A stretch of 64,000 bases of DNA from an uncultured Anaerolineae bacterium (GCA_937944445.1 CALDYP010000003.1:1-64000); one strand, 5' to 3'; positions 49,809 through 58,745 are shown, numbered from the stretch's first letter. The notes: generated by a model from the sequence alone, not told the origin. Program-made: numbers and translations.

Positions 49809-50423
49809 ATGGAACCCATTCGTAAGTTTACTGGGCGGTTAGCGCCGCTGCCGATCAACGACATCGACACCGACCAGATCATCCCCGCTCGCTACCTCAA
49901 GACGACCGACAAACTGGGGTTGGGGCAGGCGTGCTTCAACGATTGGCGCTGGAACGAGGACGGCACGCCCAAAGCAGACTTCATCCTCAACCAGCCGCAG
50001 TATCAGGGCGCGGAAGTCTTGGTGGCGGGCAACAACTTCGGCTGTGGCAGCTCGCGCGAGCATGCGCCGTGGGCGCTGCTGGGGATGGGCTTCCGCGCGG
50101 TGGTCAGCACCTACTTCGCGGACATCTTCCGCGGGAACGCCCTCAAGAACGGCCTGCTGCCGATTGTCGTCGATGAGGAGACCAAGCAGCAGCTCATCAG
50201 CCTTGCGCAGGAAGCGCCTGAATCAACGGTAACGGTTGACCTCGAAGCGCAGACGCTGACCCTGCCAGATGGGCGCTCGGTCACGTTCCCGATCGACCCA
50301 TTCAGCCGCTACTGCCTGCTGAACGGGGTGGATCAACTTGGTTTCTTGCTGGGGTTGGATGCGGACGTCTCGGCTTACGAGGCGGCCAACCCTCAGCGCG
50401 TCAACACTCACATCGTAGCTTAA
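49809..50423 (+). CDS. leuD: 3-isopropylmalate dehydratase, small subunit
   Basis: 204 aa. DTDQIIPARYLK and NNFGCGSSREHAPWAL are the swivel-domain motifs. Length is typical of the bacterial LeuD with the long C terminus. Confidence 0.95.
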   Translation: MEPIRKFTGRLAPLPINDIDTDQIIPARYLKTTDKLGLGQACFNDWRWNEDGTPKADFILNQPQYQGAEVLVAGNNFGCGSSREHAPWALLGMGFRAVVSTYFADIFRGNALKNGLLPIVVDEETKQQLISLAQEAPESTVTVDLEAQTLTLPDGRSVTFPIDPFSRYCLLNGVDQLGFLLGLDADVSAYEAANPQRVNTHIVA

Positions 50424-50432
50424 GGAGCTGGT

Positions 50433-52025
50433 ATGTCCCACACAGTCGCCATTTACGACACAACCCTACGCGATGGCACACAGCGTGAGGGGATCTCCCT
50501 GTCAGTGGCGGACAAGCTGCGAATTACGCGCCTGTTGGACGATCTGGGTGTGGCATACATTGAAGGAGGCTGGCCGGGCAGCAACCCCAAAGACGCCGCT
50601 TACTTCGAACAGGTGCAGCGGCTGGAGTTGAAGAACGCCAAGATCGCGGCATTTGGCTCCACTTGTCGCAAGGACAGCGACCCACAAGATGACCCGAACA
50701 TTCAGGCGCTGGTAGACGCGCAAACGCCCGTGGTGACGGTGGTCGGCAAGACGTCGATGCTGCACGTGACCGATGTCTTGCAGACGACCCCGCGCGAGAA
50801 CCTACGCATGATCCGCGAGAGCGTGGCCTACTTGAAGGCGCTCGGCAAGGAGGTCATCTACGACGCTGAGCACTTCTTCGACGGCTGCAAGCTCGACATG
50901 GAATACGGCTTCGACACCTTGCAAGCGGCCATCGACGGGGGGGCGAGCACGGTCGTGCTGTGCGACACGAACGGCGGCACGCTGCCGTGGGAAGTCGAGG
51001 CGCTGGTGCGGCGGGCGCGCGAGGCCTTCCCGCACGTGCAGCTCGGCATCCACACGCACAACGACGGCGAGCTAGCGGTGGCCAACACGCTGGCCGCCGT
51101 GCGCGAGGGCGTGCGCCACGTGCAGGGCACGATCAACGGCTATGGTGAGCGCTGTGGCAACGCCAACTTGTGCAGCATCATCCCCGATTTGCAGCTCAAG
51201 ATGGGGGTGCAGTGCTTGCCAGAGGGTGGGGCGCTGCGCAGCTTGACGCGCGTCGCGCGCACCGTCGCGGAGATTGCCAACCTCGCGCCGGACAACCACC
51301 TTGCGTATGTCGGCAAGAGCGCGTTTGCGCACAAAGGCGGGATCCACGTGGCGGCCATTCGGCGCAACGTGGACAGCTACCAGCATATCGACCCCGCGTT
51401 AGTAGGGAACGAGATGCGCGTGCTCGTCTCGGATTTGTCGGGGCGGGGCAACGTCTTGAGCAAGGCCGAAGAGATGGGCGTCAACGTCTCGAACGACCAA
51501 GCGGCGCAGGTGCTCGACGAGATCAAGCGGCTGGAGAACGAGGGCTACGTGTTTGAAGGGGCAGAGGCGTCGGTGGCGGTGCGGCTGTACCGTGCGAAGC
51601 CGGACTATGCGCCGCTGTTCAACTTGATCGACTTCACGGTGATCGTCGAAGAGCGGATGGGGCGGGGCCACACCAGCGAGGCGATGGTCAAGCTAGAGAT
51701 CAACGGCGACGTCATCCACACCGCCGCGGAGGGCAACGGGCCGGTGAACGCGCTCGACTTGGCGCTGCGCAAAGCCATGATCCACACCTATCCGCAGATC
51801 GCAGACTTTCAACTGGTCGATTACAAGGTGCGCATCCTCGACAGCGAGAACGCTACCGCCGCAACGACGCGCGTGCTGATCGACACGCAGTGCAACGGCT
51901 ACCGCTGGAGCACGGTTGGCGCAGGGACGGACATCATCCGCGCGTCGTGGTTGGCGCTGGTGGACGGGCTGGAGTACGGCGTGCGGCTGCTGCACACCGC
52001 GCAGGCGCACACGTCGATGGACTGA
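50433..52025 (+). CDS. cimA: (R)-citramalate synthase
   Basis: 530 aa. YDTTLRDGTQREGISLS, IEGGWPGSNPKD, YDAEHFFDG and GIHTHNDGELAVANTL distinguish CimA from LeuA. It joins pyruvate and acetyl-CoA to citramalate, giving 2-ketobutyrate via LeuC/D and LeuB. This bypasses threonine deaminase for isoleucine; no ilvA is in the window. The C-terminal regulatory domain is present. Confidence 0.93.
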   Translation: MSHTVAIYDTTLRDGTQREGISLSVADKLRITRLLDDLGVAYIEGGWPGSNPKDAAYFEQVQRLELKNAKIAAFGSTCRKDSDPQDDPNIQALVDAQTPVVTVVGKTSMLHVTDVLQTTPRENLRMIRESVAYLKALGKEVIYDAEHFFDGCKLDMEYGFDTLQAAIDGGASTVVLCDTNGGTLPWEVEALVRRAREAFPHVQLGIHTHNDGELAVANTLAAVREGVRHVQGTINGYGERCGNANLCSIIPDLQLKMGVQCLPEGGALRSLTRVARTVAEIANLAPDNHLAYVGKSAFAHKGGIHVAAIRRNVDSYQHIDPALVGNEMRVLVSDLSGRGNVLSKAEEMGVNVSNDQAAQVLDEIKRLENEGYVFEGAEASVAVRLYRAKPDYAPLFNLIDFTVIVEERMGRGHTSEAMVKLEINGDVIHTAAEGNGPVNALDLALRKAMIHTYPQIADFQLVDYKVRILDSENATAATTRVLIDTQCNGYRWSTVGAGTDIIRASWLALVDGLEYGVRLLHTAQAHTSMD

Positions 52026-52056
52026 AGTGGCTCACAGCGCTCAGTCTGAGGTGGAT

Positions 52057-52103
52057 TGTTTATCGGGAGTGTCTAAAGTCAAACAGAGGACTCCCTGTTT
52101 ATC
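52057..52103. mobile_element. 31-bp transposon remnant with 8-bp target duplication
   Basis: TGTTTATC at 52057-52064 and again at 52096-52103 flanks a 31-bp insert that starts GGGAGTGTCTAAAG and ends GGACTCCC. The left end matches the ends of the element at 56948. It sits in the 132-bp gap between cimA and leuB. The gap also holds a hairpin (GGGCGGCC/GGTCGCCC, 52107-52126). Confidence 0.6.
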
Positions 52104-52157
52104 GTAGGGCGGCCAGTTGGTCGCCCGTTTGCTGAACTGACGTAGGGAGCATAAACC

Positions 52158-53219
52158 ATGAAAGCAACAATTTTGACGCTGCCGGGGGATGGTATCGGCC
52201 CGGAGGTGATGGCGCAAGCGCAAGCTGTGTTGGAGAAGATTGCCAGCCGCTATGGGCACGAGTTTGTGCTGCACGAGGGGCTGATCGGCGGCATTGCGAT
52301 TGACACCGCGGGCGATTCGTTCCCAGAGGAGACGCGCAAACTCGGCGAGCAAGCCGATGCCATCCTGCTGGCAGCGGTGGGCGGCTACAAGTGGGATAAC
52401 CCGCAGGCGAAAGATCGCCCGGAGCGCGGGCTGCTGGCGATGCGCAAGCACTTCGGCCTATTTGCCAACCTGCGCCCAGTGAAGACCTATCCGTCGCTGG
52501 CGCAGCACGTGCCGCTGCGGCCAGAGCTGCTGCAAGGGGTGGACATCCTGTTCGTGCGCGAGCTGACCGGTGGGCTGTACTTTGGGCCGCGCCAAGAGAT
52601 GGGCGAGGGCGATGAAGCCTATGACACGATGCTTTACACCCGCGGCGAGGTGGAGCGGGTGGCGCACGTGGCGTTCCGCGCGGCGCAGGGGCGGCGCAAG
52701 AAGGTTTCATCCGTGGACAAGGCGAACGTGCTTGCCTCGATGCGTTTGTGGCGCAGCACCGTCGTCAAAGTCGCGGAGGATTACCCCGACGTGGCGCTAG
52801 ATCATGTGCTGGTGGACGCCTGCGCAATGCACTTGCTCACTCGTCCGGCGTCGTTTGACGTCATCCTCGCTGAGAACATGTTCGGGGACATCCTGAGCGA
52901 CGAGGCGAGCGTGTTCGCGGGGTCGTTGGGGATGCTGCCGTCGGCCTCGTTGGGGGCGGGGCGCTTTGGGTTGTATGAGCCGGTGCACGGCAGCGCGCCC
53001 GACATCGCCGGGCAGGGCAAAGCAAACCCCGTTGGGATGCTGCTGAGCGTGGCGATGATGCTGCGCTACAGCCTTGAGCTAGAGGCGGAGGCCGTAGCGT
53101 TGGAGGCAGCGGTGGATGCTGCGCTGGCGGCCGGCGCGCGGACGGGCGACATCGCGCGCGCGGGCGAGGCAGTGATCAGCACGGCGGAGTTTGCTCAAGC
53201 GGTGCTGGCGAACTTGTAA
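52158..53219 (+). CDS. leuB: 3-isopropylmalate dehydrogenase
   Basis: 353 aa. [11 protein letters not shown] start, [29 protein letters not shown] and the NAD-binding [18 protein letters not shown]. Oxidative decarboxylation in leucine synthesis, and probably beta-methylmalate in the citramalate route. Last gene of the operon. Confidence 0.95.
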   Translation: MKATILTLPGDGIGPEVMAQAQAVLEKIASRYGHEFVLHEGLIGGIAIDTAGDSFPEETRKLGEQADAILLAAVGGYKWDNPQAKDRPERGLLAMRKHFGLFANLRPVKTYPSLAQHVPLRPELLQGVDILFVRELTGGLYFGPRQEMGEGDEAYDTMLYTRGEVERVAHVAFRAAQGRRKKVSSVDKANVLASMRLWRSTVVKVAEDYPDVALDHVLVDACAMHLLTRPASFDVILAENMFGDILSDEASVFAGSLGMLPSASLGAGRFGLYEPVHGSAPDIAGQGKANPVGMLLSVAMMLRYSLELEAEAVALEAAVDAALAAGARTGDIARAGEAVISTAEFAQAVLANL

Positions 53220-53232
53220 CCGTGCGGGGCGT

Positions 53233-55101
53233 TCACCCTGTGAGGCCGCTAAACTCAGTGGCGTCAGGCGCTGCGCCGTGGTCGATCAACTCGCCGATGG
53301 CAACGCCTGCCACGTAAACCATCAGGCGGCGTTGAGGCACGCTCATCGTCGTCCAAAGGCTAGCGCGCAGCGCGACCACTGCCAGCGCGACCCAATATTC
53401 ATCGCGGCGCTTAGGGTTCGCCAGCAGCTCGGCGACGATGTGGCGCACTTCGACGAGCAGTTCTAGTCGAATCGGGTCAACTATGATGGGGGGTGTCAGC
53501 TCTAGCAGTTCGGCCGCGGCGCGGCGCGCGCTGTCCCATGTGTTGTCGAGGTAGGGCAGGCTGAGTTCTGCGAGCAGGCTCATCTCCAGCACAGCCCAAT
53601 CGAACAGGGTGTGCCCCTCGCGCGATTGCCCAAAGTCGATGAGCATGGCGGTGTTGTTCACCCCCAGCATGATGTTGCCGAGGTGCAGATCGCCGTGGAC
53701 GACGCTGATGCTGCCGGTGACGGTGTGATCTAGAACCGGTTGGTACTGCGTGAACGGGTTCGGGATGCGCTTCTGGTCGAGGATCAGCCGTGCGTCGCGT
53801 GGATCGAAATCGGGCGTCAGCTCGGCGAGGCCTGCCATGAGGCTGTCATGGCGCGTTCGGACGACACGGCCTGCAATGCTCTCGACCAGCTCTCCGCGGA
53901 AGTAGGCCTCGCTTTCAAGGTCGAGGTCGCGCACTGTGATCTGCAAAGCGCGCGTGCTGCCGTGCCCGAGCGAGAGCGTGATGCTGTGGGCGGCGCGGTC
54001 AATGCGGTGTACGATGAAGTTTTCGATCTGAACCGTTTGGCCGTAGTGAATTTGGGTCAAGCGTTGACGCCGTATGGGATAGCGGATGTGGATGGCATCG
54101 GCTGGGGGGTGCGGCAGATAGTCGATCTCGAGCACGGGCGGCAAGAGCGCGTCGTATTCCTGCCATGCCTCGAAGCGAAAAGGGCGGCGCTGTGCCCACC
54201 AACGCGGTGCGTAGGTATGATAGAGCGCGCTGCGCAGCCATTGAGCAAACCCATCGAGCGGTTCAGATTGTACGATGGTGCGCAGGCTGCGCGGCGCACT
54301 CTGCCCATCAGAGGCCAGCGTGTACTTGATGCCGACTAACTCAGTGAGCGGGGGTGAGACGGGTCGCTCTTCGATGCGCGCGGTCATAGGCGGCAGGGTC
54401 GTTTTGATGTAGCGTTCGAAGCGCTGCGCCTCGTCAAGGATCAGATCGGCTGGCCCGATCTTCACCACGAGCGAGGCGTGTTCACTGCCGTCGCGGATGG
54501 GCGTCACCAGCAGCAGCAGCGCGCCGCTGTGGCCACCCGCAAGGCGATCCTCTACCCGCACGCGATCGTAGTCGCTGAACATCTGCCGCAGCAGGAAGAG
54601 CACCTCGGGGCTGAGGGTGACATCAAGCGTCGGCAGGAGTTCGATGTGGACATAAGCGGCCTGCACCGCTGGCAGCGCATCGGCGTTGAGGATGTCGCGG
54701 CGCAGTTCTTCCAAGTCTATGTTGAGCGTGGTCAGGACGCGCAGCGCGAGGCTGTCGCCCTCGTCGAGGATGGCGATGAGCAGATCGTGTTCTGTGATGT
54801 TTTGACGCCCAGCTTCAGCGGCGAGTTCTTGCGCTATCGTGAGCACGACGTTGACGCGCGGTGTGTTGGGCACGCCAGCCCACAGGCGATGCCGCCCGCC
54901 TTTGCCCACGCGGCGGCGCAGCGCCTCAATGACATACGGGACACTCAGGCCGCGCTCTGACAGGGTGCGGGCGAGGATGCTGTCACGCGCGCGCAGCATC
55001 GCAATGCACAGGTGTTCAACCCCGATGAAGTGGTGGCGCATCTGCTGTGACTCTTGTCGGGCGATGATCATGATGTCGCGCAGCTCAACCACGTCGTTCA
55101 C
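53233..55101 (-). CDS. Clp_N domain fused to an APH-like kinase with inserted domain
   Basis: 622 aa from GTG 55101, whose GTGA overlaps the FHA gene stop. Residues about 1-145 read as a double Clp_N repeat (IARQESQQMRHHFIGVEHLCIAML; ITEHDLLIAILDEGDSLALRVL). A kinase-like part follows: Lys214 in LVVKIG, catalytic VVHGDLHLGNIM (HGD 469-471) and LIDFGQS (DFG 489-491). A beta-rich insert of about 80 residues (320-400) lies between the lobes. There is no AAA+ module, so it is not a Clp ATPase. All key kinase residues are present. I know of kinase-like domains in NTP-dependent bacterial conflict systems that look similar, but I cannot confirm the family. Confidence 0.75.
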   Translation of the reverse strand: MNDVVELRDIMIIARQESQQMRHHFIGVEHLCIAMLRARDSILARTLSERGLSVPYVIEALRRRVGKGGRHRLWAGVPNTPRVNVVLTIAQELAAEAGRQNITEHDLLIAILDEGDSLALRVLTTLNIDLEELRRDILNADALPAVQAAYVHIELLPTLDVTLSPEVLFLLRQMFSDYDRVRVEDRLAGGHSGALLLLVTPIRDGSEHASLVVKIGPADLILDEAQRFERYIKTTLPPMTARIEERPVSPPLTELVGIKYTLASDGQSAPRSLRTIVQSEPLDGFAQWLRSALYHTYAPRWWAQRRPFRFEAWQEYDALLPPVLEIDYLPHPPADAIHIRYPIRRQRLTQIHYGQTVQIENFIVHRIDRAAHSITLSLGHGSTRALQITVRDLDLESEAYFRGELVESIAGRVVRTRHDSLMAGLAELTPDFDPRDARLILDQKRIPNPFTQYQPVLDHTVTGSISVVHGDLHLGNIMLGVNNTAMLIDFGQSREGHTLFDWAVLEMSLLAELSLPYLDNTWDSARRAAAELLELTPPIIVDPIRLELLVEVRHIVAELLANPKRRDEYWVALAVVALRASLWTTMSVPQRRLMVYVAGVAIGELIDHGAAPDATEFSGLTG

Positions 55102-55460
55102 TCCAGAGGCTGCAAGCGCAGCCATGTTCGGCCAATGCGGAACAACTGCCCGGCACAGAGCGGCACAGTTCCGCTGACGCGCTCATCTGCGAACAAGTCA
55201 TTGTGATTTTCGATGAACGTGCCGTTGGTGCTGTGGATGTCCTGTAAGTACCACTGCGCGCCGCGCCAGATGAGGTTGGCGTGCTGGCGTGATACGAACA
55301 CATCACCACGCAGGCACAGGTCGTTGTCATCGCGCCGCCCGATGGTCAGCGTCCAACTGTCGTTGAGCGGTTGACCATCGTAACGCGCATCAAAGGTGTG
55401 GAGTGTGCCGTCATCTACCCCGCTCATCACCATGATTTGCACTTGCAGCGGCTCGGTCAT
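55098..55460 (-). CDS. FHA-domain protein
   Basis: 120 aa, essentially one forkhead-associated domain: IGRRDDNDLCL, VSRQHANLIW and IHSTNGTFIEN. These bind phosphothreonine peptides. Overlap with the kinase gene suggests it reads that kinase's product or tethers it to a target. GAGGG lies before the ATG. 29 bp downstream of murA. Confidence 0.9.
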   Translation of the reverse strand: MTEPLQVQIMVMSGVDDGTLHTFDARYDGQPLNDSWTLTIGRRDDNDLCLRGDVFVSRQHANLIWRGAQWYLQDIHSTNGTFIENHNDLFADERVSGTVPLCAGQLFRIGRTWLRLQPLE

Positions 55461-55489
55461 GCTTGCCCTCGCGGTAGATGTTTCTGATG

Positions 55490-56803
55490 TTAGATCGTCG
55501 CGGGGTTGAGCGTTTCTAACTCGATGCGTTCGATCTTGGCCCCCAGTGCCGCCAGATAGGTTTCGATGCGTTCGTGGCCACGGTCAATTTGATAGGCGTT
55601 GGTGATGATCGTTTCGCCCTGCGCGCCCAGCGCTGCGATGAGCAGGGCTGCGCCGGCGCGGATGCTGGCCGCGCGCACCTGAGCGCCGCGCAGCGCTTTC
55701 ACGCCGTCGACAATCAAGACGTCGTTTTGGCTGATGAGCACATCCGCGCCCATTGCGATCAGCGCCTCAGTAAAATCGTAGCGATTTTCAAAAATGCGCT
55801 CGCGGATGTAGCTCTTGCCCTCGGCCACCGTGGACAGCGCAGAGATACACGGCTGCAAGTCAGTTGGGAAGCCGGGGTAGGGGTGGGTCGTGATGTTGAT
55901 GGGGGAAAGGCGGCGGTTGACATGGCGACGGATGTGCAGGGAATTGCCCGTTGCGATGGACTGGACGCCCATCTGCTCTAGTTTAGCGGTGACGAGGCGC
56001 AGGTGCGTTGGCTCTACGCCGCGGATAAGAGCGTCCCCCCCAGCGATGCCAACGCTCATCGCCAGCAGGCCGACGACAAGGCGATCAGGGATGGGGGTGT
56101 ACTCGATCGCGTTGAGTTCCTCCACGCCTTGAATGATGAGCGTTGGCGTGCCGAGGCCGCGAATGCGCGCGCCCATCTCGATCAAGAAGTGGCCGAAATC
56201 GATCACCTCTGGTTCAACCGAGGCGTTTTCGATGATCGTCTCTCCCTCTGAGAGGGCTGCCCCCATCATGAGGTTTTCCGTGCCGGTGTGGCTAGGGATG
56301 TCGAGGTAGATGAAGCTGCCCTTCATACGTGGTTGGTTCAAGCGGATGAGGGTTGTGCCGTCCTCAAGGTAGTCGACATCTGCGCCGAGGCGGGCAAACC
56401 CCCGGTGATGAAAGTCGATCTTGCGTTCACCGATGTTGCAGCCGCCGCTGCCGGGCAGCTCAACGAAGCCCAAGCGCGCGATGAGCGGGGCCAAGAACAG
56501 CACTGAGCCGCGCATCTTTTGACTGTACTCGGCAGGCAGCACCCCGTTGTGAAGGTTCGAAGCGTCGATGGTCACCGTATGAGCGTCGAGGTCATGATCA
56601 ACTTTTGCCCCGACGAGCCGTGCAAGGTCGAGCGCAATCAGCACGTCGGCGATGGTCGGGACGCCGCGCAGCACTGTTTGGCCGCGCTTGGGCAGCAGCG
56701 CCGCTGCGATCATGGGCAGGACAGCGTTTTTAGAACGCTGCACGGTTACTTCCCCTTCAAGGGGTGCGCCGCCGATGATTTTGAAAGCCGTGTCGGTTGT
56801 CAT
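55490..56803 (-). CDS. murA: UDP-N-acetylglucosamine 1-carboxyvinyltransferase
   Basis: 437 aa. First step of peptidoglycan precursor synthesis, using PEP. The catalytic loop GSGGCNIGERKIDFH keeps Cys122, so fosfomycin sensitivity is possible. SKNAVLP is the substrate Lys-Asn motif, and FPTDLQP is conserved. First gene of a murA-FHA-kinase operon. Confidence 0.94.
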   Translation of the reverse strand: MTTDTAFKIIGGAPLEGEVTVQRSKNAVLPMIAAALLPKRGQTVLRGVPTIADVLIALDLARLVGAKVDHDLDAHTVTIDASNLHNGVLPAEYSQKMRGSVLFLAPLIARLGFVELPGSGGCNIGERKIDFHHRGFARLGADVDYLEDGTTLIRLNQPRMKGSFIYLDIPSHTGTENLMMGAALSEGETIIENASVEPEVIDFGHFLIEMGARIRGLGTPTLIIQGVEELNAIEYTPIPDRLVVGLLAMSVGIAGGDALIRGVEPTHLRLVTAKLEQMGVQSIATGNSLHIRRHVNRRLSPINITTHPYPGFPTDLQPCISALSTVAEGKSYIRERIFENRYDFTEALIAMGADVLISQNDVLIVDGVKALRGAQVRAASIRAGAALLIAALGAQGETIITNAYQIDRGHERIETYLAALGAKIERIELETLNPATI

Positions 56804-56825
56804 CCGTAAAAATCTCCATAATCGT

Positions 56826-56938
56826 GGAAGTGTCTAAGGCTGAACGGGTCATGTGAATTTCTATCCCCGAAAACGGGCACAGCGGGCTGTGCCCTTACAC
56901 GCACAGAGAGTGTCCAAGATCGAACAGGTCAAGTGCTG
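56826..56938. repeat. Degenerate transposon-end copies and a hairpin
   Basis: GGAAGTGTCTAAGG (56826) and GAGAGTGTCCAAGATCG (56907) are degenerate copies of the element end at 56948, in the same orientation. Between them GGGCACAGC/GCTGTGCCC (56875-56894) forms a perfect 9-bp stem with a 2-nt gap. No gene is visible. Confidence 0.5.
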
Positions 56939-57082
56939 CGACGCGATGGGAGTGTCTGAAGATAAACAGACAGTCATCGGCCTTCACCGTCGCGCCGAGC
57001 GCTGAAGCACTCGGCTAGGGCACGCCCCCTGAAGGGGGCTGGATGAGGCCTCTGTTCGAATTTAGACACTCCCCGACGCGAT
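56939..57082. mobile_element. 126-bp MITE-like element with 9-bp target duplication
   Basis: CGACGCGAT flanks the element on both sides (56939-56947, 57074-57082). The element (56948-57073) starts GGGAGTGTCTGAAG and ends with the reverse complement of GGGAGTGTCTAAATTCG, giving imperfect inverted repeats of about 25 bp. It has no coding capacity. Inside is a GCCCCCT/AGGGGGC palindrome near 57024-57039. The 8-9-bp duplications fit IS256-type transposition, but the parent is not in the window. Confidence 0.75.
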
Positions 57083-57089
57083 GAATGAC

Positions 57090-57118
57090 TTGCGCCTTAT
57101 CGTGAACCATGATATAGT
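57090..57118 (+). promoter_or_regulatory. Promoter of the riboswitch transcript
   Basis: TTGCGC (57090-57095), 17-bp spacer, TATAGT (57113-57118). It begins 8 bp after the MITE target duplication. Confidence 0.7.
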
Positions 57119-57152
57119 CTTTGCATCAAGTTAACAACACAATAGTTGTTAT

Positions 57153-57258
57153 CACTCATCCAGAGCAGTCGAGGGATCGGCCCTATGACGCTGCGGCAAC
57201 CCCCATCAAGGCAATGGGAAGGTGCCAAGTCCGACAGAAGCAGTCTGGTAGATGAGGG
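57153..57258 (+). ncRNA. SAM-I (S-box) riboswitch aptamer
   Basis: P1 is CTCATC (57155-57160) with GATGAG (57251-57256). The core shows CAGAG, GAGGGATCGGCCCTATGA, CGGCAACC and AAGGTGCCAAGTCC, the S-box consensus in the right order. It binds S-adenosylmethionine and shuts off the gene at 57376. Confidence 0.95.
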
Positions 57259-57276
57259 AATGCGGCCTTGTGCCGT

Positions 57277-57354
57277 GCAAAGCACGCCACGCTTTGCGCT
57301 CAATCATCGTTATGATGATTTGCCCACGTCTGCCACAAGTAACGTGGTTTTTTT
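57277..57354 (+). terminator. Riboswitch expression platform
   Basis: GCAAAGC/GCTTTGC (57277-57297) forms a perfect 7-bp hairpin. Further on, CCACGT (57324-57329) with ACGTGG (57342-57347) is followed by seven T residues (57348-57354), the likely SAM-dependent terminator. The exact antiterminator pairing is not clear by eye. Confidence 0.75.
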
Positions 57355-57375
57355 ATTTGTGGAGACAGGATCAAC

Positions 57376-58665
57376 ATGAGCAGTACACAAGAGAACATCG
57401 AGCAGGCCATCCAGCGGGCGACTCGCCCCACCCCTCAAGGCCCCAGCACGCGCGCCGTTCATGCGGGTGTGGAACGCCGCAAAGCCTACAGCGCGCTGAA
57501 CACGCCTATCGTGCAGTCGGCTACGTTCACGTTTAAGGACACGGCTGATCTGTGCGACTTCATGGATGCCAAGCTCTACGGTGGGCATACCGACCGCGAG
57601 GAGTACGGGCGTTACGGTAACCCGTCGGTATGGGCGGTGGAGGAGCGGCTGGCAGCGCTCGATGGGGCAGAGGATGCCGCGCTTTACTCGTCGGGGATGG
57701 GGGCGGTGACATCGCTGCTGCTGACCGTGCTCAAGGCAGGCCAGCACATCGTGATGACCGACGACTGCTACCGGCGCACGCGCCAGTTCTGCCGTGTGTT
57801 CCTCGCTAAGTTTGACATTGAAACGAGCGTTGTGCCGATGGGCGACTACGAGGCGATGGAGGCCGCGATCATCCCAGAGCGCACGCGCTTCATCATCAGC
57901 GAGACGCCCACCAACCCCTACCTGCGCGTGGCCGACTTGCAGAAGATCGTGGACATCGCCAAGCGCCACCGCGTGCTGACGTTGATCGACAGCACCTTTG
58001 CTTCACCGATCAACCTGCGCCCGTATGAGTGGGGGATTGACTTTGTGCTGCACAGCGCGACGAAGTACCTCGGCGGCCACAACGACGTGCTGGCGGGTGT
58101 GATCTGCGGGGAAGCGGGGCGCATCAAGGCGCTGAAGGACAGCCGCGGGATGCTGGGCGGGGTGGTCGATCCGCAGGCGGCGTTCTTGATCGAACGTGGC
58201 ATCAAGACGCTTGGGATCCGCGTGCAGCAGCAGAACGCGACGGCCCTTAAGGTGGCGCGCTTCTTAGAGTCGCATCCCAAGATCGACCGCGTGTACTACC
58301 CGGGGCTGCCCTCACACCCTGACCACGAGATTGCCGTGCGGCAGATGAGCGGGTTCGGCGGCGTGGTGAGCTTTGAGGTGGCAGGCGACCTTCAGACGAC
58401 GAGCGAGTTTATCGACCGCTGCCGCATCCCGTATATCGCCCCCAGCTTGGGCGGCGTGGAGAGCTTAATCGAGCAGCCGGCGCTGGTGAGCTTCTATGAG
58501 CTGTCTACAGCGGAACGGATGGCGGTGGGCATTCGTGATAACTTGGTGCGGTTCGCTGTAGGCATCGAGGACGCCGACGACATCATCCGCGATCTTGACA
58601 GCGCGCTGGCGGGCATCCCTGATCGCAAGCTTGAGCGCGAGTGGGAACATCGCTTCCGCGATTAG
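57376..58665 (+). CDS. Cystathionine gamma-synthase-family PLP enzyme
   Basis: 429 aa. Cys/Met metabolism family: EYGRYGNPSVWAVEERLAALDGAEDA, SSGMGAV, SETPTNPYLRV, PLP Lys in LHSATKYLGGHNDV, and the IGIRVQQQN-type substrate loop. The SAM riboswitch places it in methionine synthesis, so cystathionine gamma-synthase (MetB) or O-acyl-homoserine sulfhydrylase is favoured over lyases. Exact reaction unproven. Confidence 0.88.
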   Translation: MSSTQENIEQAIQRATRPTPQGPSTRAVHAGVERRKAYSALNTPIVQSATFTFKDTADLCDFMDAKLYGGHTDREEYGRYGNPSVWAVEERLAALDGAEDAALYSSGMGAVTSLLLTVLKAGQHIVMTDDCYRRTRQFCRVFLAKFDIETSVVPMGDYEAMEAAIIPERTRFIISETPTNPYLRVADLQKIVDIAKRHRVLTLIDSTFASPINLRPYEWGIDFVLHSATKYLGGHNDVLAGVICGEAGRIKALKDSRGMLGGVVDPQAAFLIERGIKTLGIRVQQQNATALKVARFLESHPKIDRVYYPGLPSHPDHEIAVRQMSGFGGVVSFEVAGDLQTTSEFIDRCRIPYIAPSLGGVESLIEQPALVSFYELSTAERMAVGIRDNLVRFAVGIEDADDIIRDLDSALAGIPDRKLEREWEHRFRD

Positions 58666-58684
58666 GCGAGGCCTCATCCCCTAA

Positions 58685-58710
58685 CCCCCTTCTCCCAACG
58701 GAGAAGGGGG
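58685..58710. repeat. Intergenic palindrome
   Basis: CCCCCTTCTCC and GGAGAAGGGGG form a perfect 11-bp stem with a 4-nt loop between convergent genes, preceded by CCTCATCCCCTAA. This matches a type of dispersed intergenic palindrome common in bacteria, and could terminate transcription in both directions. Confidence 0.6.
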
Positions 58711-58745
58711 ATTCAGTCTTAAGCGGTTGGCGTGTTCGTTTCCGC

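Noticed and set aside
53233-55101. Reading the Clp_N protein as a ClpC/ClpA chaperone
   Set aside because: No Walker A/B or AAA+ modules; the C-terminal region has kinase HGD and DFG motifs instead.
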